Below are positions 20,958-24,397 of a stretch of 24,397 nt of DNA, in pieces. This stretch comes from a virus. The DNA is taken from IMG/VR virus record IMGVR_UViG_3300037427_002125, positions 1-24,397 of that record, one strand, 5' to 3'. The notes under the pieces are model-generated. The model made no database searches, was not told the DNA's origin, and was given only the letters and a program-made list of their open reading frames with translations. Made by a program: the position numbers and the translations under genes. Position 1 is the stretch's first letter; the number at the start of each line of letters is the position of its first letter.

Positions 20958-21438
20958 TTAACTGTTTAATTGTATCGTCTGCTGTAGTATGTAGTATTCC
21001 TATACCACCAGCTTCTACCCAACAATCAATATTTTTAGGCCTATCGTCTATTAATACTGCTTTACTATGAGCAAACGCAGCTTTTTGACTACCTTTAAAT
21101 GTTGGAATTATGATCCAATGATCTGTACAATACTCTTTAATCCAATCAATTTTGTCTTTAATAACAATAGTTCTGTTAATAGTACCAGCGGCTGTTAATA
21201 TCTCTGTATGAATACCTGAGTTTAAGGCCCAATCGACTAATTTCCAAGCATCTGGTAAAGGCTTTAATCTCCTAAATAGATGTTTGGAAGTAACTTCTCT
21301 TTTTCTATCGTTATAGACATCTTTTACATCAGATAGTCTAACTTTATGGCCTAAAACTTCGGAAAGTCCAGACTCAAAATCAGCTAAAACGCCATCCATA
21401 TCAATAAATAATTGTCTTACTTTTTTATCATTTTTCAT
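20938..21438 (-). CDS. 5'(3')-deoxyribonucleotidase (HAD superfamily)
   Basis: This 166-aa enzyme, counted from the ATG at 21438, has HAD motif I D-M-D-G-V-L-A-D (Asp13, Asp15), motif II LTAAG and motif IV LIDDRPKNI, with a lysine upstream (SQKAAFAHSK). This pattern is typical of NT5C-type nucleotidases that dephosphorylate dNMPs. It may balance phage nucleotide pools with the RNR. The ATG at 21438 lies 6 nt after a TATAAT box, so the message would be leaderless. The longer frame from a TTG at 21480 would include the promoter and is unlikely. Its end overlaps the coiled-coil gene by 20 nt. Confidence 0.88.
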   Translation of the reverse strand: MKNDKKVRQLFIDMDGVLADFESGLSEVLGHKVRLSDVKDVYNDRKREVTSKHLFRRLKPLPDAWKLVDWALNSGIHTEILTAAGTINRTIVIKDKIDWIKEYCTDHWIIIPTFKGSQKAAFAHSKAVLIDDRPKNIDCWVEAGGIGILHTTADDTIKQLNELIGN

Positions 21439-21444
21439 ACTGTT

Positions 21445-21467
21445 ATTATAACAAAAGTGTACCTGCG
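21445..21467 (-). promoter_or_regulatory. Extended -10 promoter for the deoxyribonucleotidase gene
   Basis: TGTTATAAT (extended -10) is preceded by GGTACACTTT. TTGAAA lies 18 nt upstream of the -10 box as a possible -35 (outside these coordinates). The 23 bases are repeated with one mismatch at 21681-21703. The -10 box ends 6 nt before the ATG at 21438, giving a predicted +1 on the A of ATG. The shared GGTACAC block at about -25 may be an activator site. Confidence 0.7.
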
Positions 21468-21470
21468 GTT

Positions 21471-21671
21471 TCAACTCCAATCGTATCTAGCAGAAAAATG
21501 ATCATATCTCCAATTCTTTTCATGATACTTTATACTACATATATGACCACAGAATTTTCTTCGTGGAGTTCTTGGATATTTGAACACTTTACCACTCTCA
21601 AAATCCTCATGATATTCATTACTAAAATTAAACTCTTTTTTACAATTTGTACATATTTCTTTATTTTTCAT
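21471..21671 (-). CDS. Small zinc-finger protein
   Basis: From the ATG at 21671 this gives 66 aa. C-T-N-C (Cys7, Cys10) and C-G-H-I-C (Cys41, Cys45) form a four-cysteine zinc finger, and the protein is rich in aromatic and basic residues (NWRYDHFSARYDWS at the end). In-frame ATGs also occur at 21674 and 21680. The 21680 codon lies against the -10 box and cannot be in a transcript from that promoter, whereas 21674 coincides with the predicted +1. It may be a nucleic-acid-binding regulator. The family is not recognised. Confidence 0.65.
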   Translation of the reverse strand: MKNKEICTNCKKEFNFSNEYHEDFESGKVFKYPRTPRRKFCGHICSIKYHEKNWRYDHFSARYDWS

Positions 21672-21680
21672 CATATACAT

Positions 21681-21703
21681 ATTATAACAAAAGTGTACCC
21701 GCG
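21681..21703 (-). promoter_or_regulatory. Extended -10 promoter for the zinc-finger gene
   Basis: TGTTATAAT (extended -10) is preceded by GGTACACTTT, nearly identical to the promoter at 21445-21467. No good -35 is seen (TGGATA at most), so the extended -10 and perhaps an activator carry recognition. The predicted +1 near 21674 falls on an in-frame ATG. Confidence 0.65.
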
Positions 21704-21713
21704 TTATCCAGTG

Positions 21714-23099
21714 TTAATCATACTTAAAATCTTCTTGTTTTTCTGATGCTATTCTTTTCCCTATAGGAGAGTTATCCATAACAGGCCCAATATCAACTAA
21801 TTCATCTTGTGCAGATTGTTCACAATCATATAGTCTCATTTTAGCTCTATCCACACCTAATACAAACCGCTTATGATATGTTGGATCATTATATCGATTC
21901 TTTAACTGTTTAACCATTACTTGATCTAGTTCTTGCATGTCTTCTGTAGATATTAATGCAAACATGAAATCAGCTGTAGCTGGTAATCCAAATGATTCAG
22001 AAGTATCTTCAAGACCAACATCTGTAGAAACAAAACCTGTTCTATTAGTTTGTGTTGCAGACATAATCGGAACATCAAATTCTACAGCTAATCCTCTCAA
22101 TTCCTCCGCAATAGATTTAACATAGGAATAAGTATTCACATTACTACCTGGCCTGACTCTGAATGAACTACAAATATTAAGATAATCGATATAAATCATT
22201 TCAGGTTTAAAGTCTCTCTTTAAATCTAATTCTTGTAATAAATGTCTGATATGACCACTATGAGCTGTTGCTGTAGGATATTCTTTAATGATTAATTTAC
22301 CTTTAGTCTTCTCTCTAACTCTAGTAATCTTTTTCTCATACATCATCTTAGGTAAATCTTGTAATTCATTCAATGATATATCTAATAGATTAGCATCTAT
22401 TCTTTCAGCGATCTTTTCTTCGGCCATTTCCATTGTAATGTATAATACATTCTTACCTTGAAGTAAAGATGAAGATGCACAATGACACATAAACAAAGAT
22501 TTACCCACTCCTGTACCAGCCATAACAATATTCAATGTCTTATTTGGTAAACCACCTTTTGTGATTTTATTCATAAGTTCTAGATCAAAAGGGATTCTTT
22601 CTTCTTCTCTATGCATAAAGTCATATCTATCATTCCAATCTTCGATAAAATCATGACCTATATTAGAATCAAAAGATACTGATAATGCTTCTCTAAGAAT
22701 ATCAGGTATTTCTCCTTGTTGACCTTGTTTATCTTGAATGATCGCAATGGAATTCATTACACCATTATATACCGCTCTGTCTTTACACCACTTTTCTGTA
22801 GAATCAATTAACCATTCATCAGGTGTTTCTGTAGTATCTTGTTTGATCTCTCTAATTAAAACTGTTGTATCAGATATTAATTGTTGATCCACATCAGATT
22901 TTTCATCAATATCAATGATGAGAGCTTCAGGTGTAGGTGATGCTTGATACTTTAAAAAGTAATCTCGAATTTGTTTAAATAGAAATTCTTCATCTCTTTC
23001 AGAAAAAAATTCTGATTTTATATAAGGTAAAGTTTTCCTAGTAAATTCTTCATTCTGTATCAGATTCTTGAGAATCGTCTGTTCTAATCGCGTTGCCAT
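21714..23099 (-). CDS. 41: Replicative DNA helicase, T4 gp41 (DnaB-like)
   Basis: This 461-aa DnaB-family hexameric helicase has Walker A AGTGVGKS at 194-201, IYIDYLNIC as Walker [10 protein letters not shown] as the H3 sensor and [11 protein letters not shown] near the C-terminus. Many stretches match T4 gp41 closely ([33 protein letters not shown]). It unwinds DNA at the fork and recruits the primase encoded at 4699-5700. The ATG at 23099 lies 50 nt inside uvsX, so translation is probably coupled. Replication and recombination genes are adjacent, as in T4. Confidence 0.96.
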   Translation of the reverse strand: MATRLEQTILKNLIQNEEFTRKTLPYIKSEFFSERDEEFLFKQIRDYFLKYQASPTPEALIIDIDEKSDVDQQLISDTTVLIREIKQDTTETPDEWLIDSTEKWCKDRAVYNGVMNSIAIIQDKQGQQGEIPDILREALSVSFDSNIGHDFIEDWNDRYDFMHREEERIPFDLELMNKITKGGLPNKTLNIVMAGTGVGKSLFMCHCASSSLLQGKNVLYITMEMAEEKIAERIDANLLDISLNELQDLPKMMYEKKITRVREKTKGKLIIKEYPTATAHSGHIRHLLQELDLKRDFKPEMIYIDYLNICSSFRVRPGSNVNTYSYVKSIAEELRGLAVEFDVPIMSATQTNRTGFVSTDVGLEDTSESFGLPATADFMFALISTEDMQELDQVMVKQLKNRYNDPTYHKRFVLGVDRAKMRLYDCEQSAQDELVDIGPVMDNSPIGKRIASEKQEDFKYD

Positions 23100-24093
23100 A
23101 TAAAAATTCTTGTTTCGCTACTTCGTTAATTTGATCTAGTACTTCTTGAGTAAAGTACTTCTCTGGGTTGTTATTAATAGTTTTACCAAATTGTGTTGTA
23201 CCATCTGGCAATTCTATTCTTGTTGATGATTGTTTGAATATATCATACTTGACTGCTAAGTCTAATAGACCATAATATCTATCTAAACCTGAATCGTATT
23301 TGAGTATAACATCTACCATCTTATTCTCCATAGTAAGTCTTGATTTCTCATTCTTACAATGAATAATATTTCCAATAACATCTTTTCCGTCTTTCTCTTT
23401 TTTCTTAGATAAAAAGATAATTGATGATGCAGCGTATTTGAGTCCACTACCACCACCCATAACTTTCTTAGCGAATAATCCCATTTCATCATAAGTATGA
23501 TTCGTTACGATTAATGGAACTCCTGCTTTACCTAGTTTCAAAGTTAAAACTCTAAATGCACCTTTAACTAACTGAGCTCTAGTCATATCTCTAGTTTCAG
23601 CACCAGATGCAGTATCTTCTATTTCTTTAGTTGTTGATAACATACCAAGAGAATCTAAAACAAATAACATTTTCATATCTGTTTTATCTTTAATATATTG
23701 ATCAAGAATTTTAATAGATTGAGTTCTAAACTCTTGAACTGTTGTTACAGGGACAATTACAATTCTAGAAGAATCAATTCCTCTTTCTTCGATCATGTCT
23801 TTTGTGATTGCACTCTCTGATTCAAAATAGATAACCGCTGAATCCGGATTATCATTTAAGAACTGTTTACACATTCCGAGTGCGAAGAATGTTTTACCTG
23901 TAGCAGATTCACCAGCTAATGCTGTGATCTTGTTATTAGGTAATCCATCATATATTGACCCTGATAATAACGCGTTAAAAATATAAGAACCTGTATCAAT
24001 ATAACCACTGACATCAGCGGCTTGTACACCTTCTTCTACTATCGACGCGAATTCATTACCAGTAGTCTTAATTAAGTTTTTCAAATAACTCAT
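23050..24093 (-). CDS. uvsX: UvsX recombinase (RecA-like)
   Basis: This 347-aa RecA-family strand-exchange protein has Walker A GESATGKT (61-68), Walker [11 protein letters not shown] (Asp147) and the loop-2 region [20 protein letters not shown] that contacts DNA. The acidic C-terminus (DDSQESDTE) is typical of UvsX/RecA. It drives recombination-dependent replication with gp41. A GGAGAT site lies 8 nt before the ATG. It follows the 54-aa membrane peptide gene by 12 nt and is probably transcribed from the strong promoter at 24277-24304. Confidence 0.96.
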   Translation of the reverse strand: MSYLKNLIKTTGNEFASIVEEGVQAADVSGYIDTGSYIFNALLSGSIYDGLPNNKITALAGESATGKTFFALGMCKQFLNDNPDSAVIYFESESAITKDMIEERGIDSSRIVIVPVTTVQEFRTQSIKILDQYIKDKTDMKMLFVLDSLGMLSTTKEIEDTASGAETRDMTRAQLVKGAFRVLTLKLGKAGVPLIVTNHTYDEMGLFAKKVMGGGSGLKYAASSIIFLSKKKEKDGKDVIGNIIHCKNEKSRLTMENKMVDVILKYDSGLDRYYGLLDLAVKYDIFKQSSTRIELPDGTTQFGKTINNNPEKYFTQEVLDQINEVAKQEFLYGNAIRTDDSQESDTE

Positions 24094-24105
24094 AATATCT
24101 CCAAT

Positions 24106-24270
24106 TTACTTTTTCGCTTTTATTTCTTTTCTTTTTTTCCTTAAAGTTGAATCATAATCAATATGTAATCTAACTTCTCTTTTGAAAGAATTCAATTCAA
24201 TTAATAGAATGATTAAAAATGCCCAAGTTATTAAATGTAGACATAAAAAGATATAAGAAATTTCATTCAT
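24106..24270 (-). CDS. Small membrane peptide with basic tail (54 aa)
   Basis: The ATG at 24270 opens a 54-codon frame ending in TAA at 24106-24108. The product has one hydrophobic segment (about residues 5-25, SYIFLCLHLITWAFLIILLI) followed by a basic cytoplasmic tail (RKKRKEIKAKK). It sits between a consensus promoter and uvsX and is the first gene of that unit. The -10 box ends 6 nt before the ATG, leaving no leader. The single-span basic architecture recalls early phage peptides that act at the host membrane, but no family is recognised. Confidence 0.65.
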   Translation of the reverse strand: MNEISYIFLCLHLITWAFLIILLIELNSFKREVRLHIDYDSTLRKKRKEIKAKK

Positions 24271-24276
24271 ACTACT

Positions 24277-24304
24277 ATTATACTACCAAATCTTGATCTG
24301 TCAA
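24277..24304 (-). promoter_or_regulatory. Strong sigma70-type promoter for the uvsX unit
   Basis: A perfect TTGACA (24304-24299), a 16-nt spacer and a perfect TATAAT (24282-24277) lie inside the end of the preceding gene, whose TAA stop is part of the -10 box. The spacing and the TAGTATAATAG core are the same as at 5715-5742. The predicted +1 is the A of the ATG at 24270. Confidence 0.85.
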
Positions 24305-24397
24305 CCCTGCTTCTTCATAAGACATTTCAACAACACCTTCATCAATTAATCTCTTACGATTAACCATATGTTGTGATTGAATTTCTTCTTTTGAACC
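24278..24397 (-). CDS. Partial CDS, C-terminal 39 residues, unidentified
   Basis: An open frame enters from the right edge and stops at TAA 24278-24280. The visible part is charged and helical (HMVNRKRLIDEGVVEMSYEE then AGLTDQDLVV). Its last codons overlap the promoter of the uvsX unit, so promoter and coding sequence share bases. Too little is visible to name it. Confidence 0.6.
   Translation of the reverse strand, partial: GSKEEIQSQHMVNRKRLIDEGVVEMSYEEAGLTDQDLVV

Noticed and set aside
1-24397. tRNA genes, CRISPR arrays, insertion sequences, integrase or attachment sites
   Set aside because: No cloverleaf-like stretch, regular spaced repeats, transposase or integrase motif was seen; the gaps between genes are too short to hold them.

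Overview
The window is a contiguous piece of an AT-rich T4-like (Tevenvirinae-type) phage genome. Every gene I accept is on the minus strand, so transcription runs right to left. The anchors are a UvsX recombinase, a gp41 replicative helicase, a gp61-type primase and a class Ia ribonucleotide reductase (NrdA/NrdB), together with T4-style late promoters (NATAAATA) and phage structural genes packed with ATGA or short overlaps. The low GC content and gene mix (acyl carrier protein, peroxiredoxin, HNH protein, DUF6267-type protein, nucleotidyltransferase) suggest a marine myovirus, possibly a pelagimyophage or a relative of the cyanophage T4-likes. The host assignment is inference.

Layout in transcription order (right to left). 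(1) 24397-20748: end of an unidentified gene, a 54-aa membrane peptide missed by length cut-offs, uvsX, gene 41 helicase, a small zinc-finger protein, a 5'(3')-deoxyribonucleotidase and a coiled-coil protein. Strong sigma70-type promoters sit here, three of them placed so close to the start codon that the mRNAs should be leaderless. (2) 20727-9012: a late block of about 14 genes. It holds a PAP2 phosphatase fused to a nuclease-like region, a nucleotidyl-transferase/ligase-fold protein, small conserved phage proteins, an adenylyl/cytidylyltransferase, a P-loop kinase with a basic tail, several beta-rich virion proteins and a 664-aa mosaic protein. Many carry N-terminal (or internal) peptides of the form M-K-S/T-F-x-x-F-x-x-E or I/L-x-E followed by A/G. 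This resembles the T4 internal-protein capsid-targeting sequence and prohead-protease cleavage site. (3) 8988-5754: two conserved phage proteins, peroxiredoxin, HNH protein, an unknown protein, acyl carrier protein and an overlapping Rz/Rz1-type spanin pair. (4) 5742-1: a strong TTGACA-N16-TATAAT promoter followed by primase, nrdA, nrdB, two tiny ORFs, a membrane protein, glutaredoxin, a zinc ribbon, a lipoprotein and the start of a gene leaving the window. This is a DNA-precursor and priming operon.

The most interesting signal is the late block. Several apparent enzymes (phosphatase, ligase fold, nucleotidyltransferase, P-loop kinase) bear putative capsid-targeting peptides, so they may be packaged in the head and delivered with the DNA. 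Second is the set of promoters that place +1 on or next to the ATG, predicting leaderless phage mRNAs. No tRNA, CRISPR array, insertion sequence or integrase was found, and no gene-free stretch exceeds about 60 bases.
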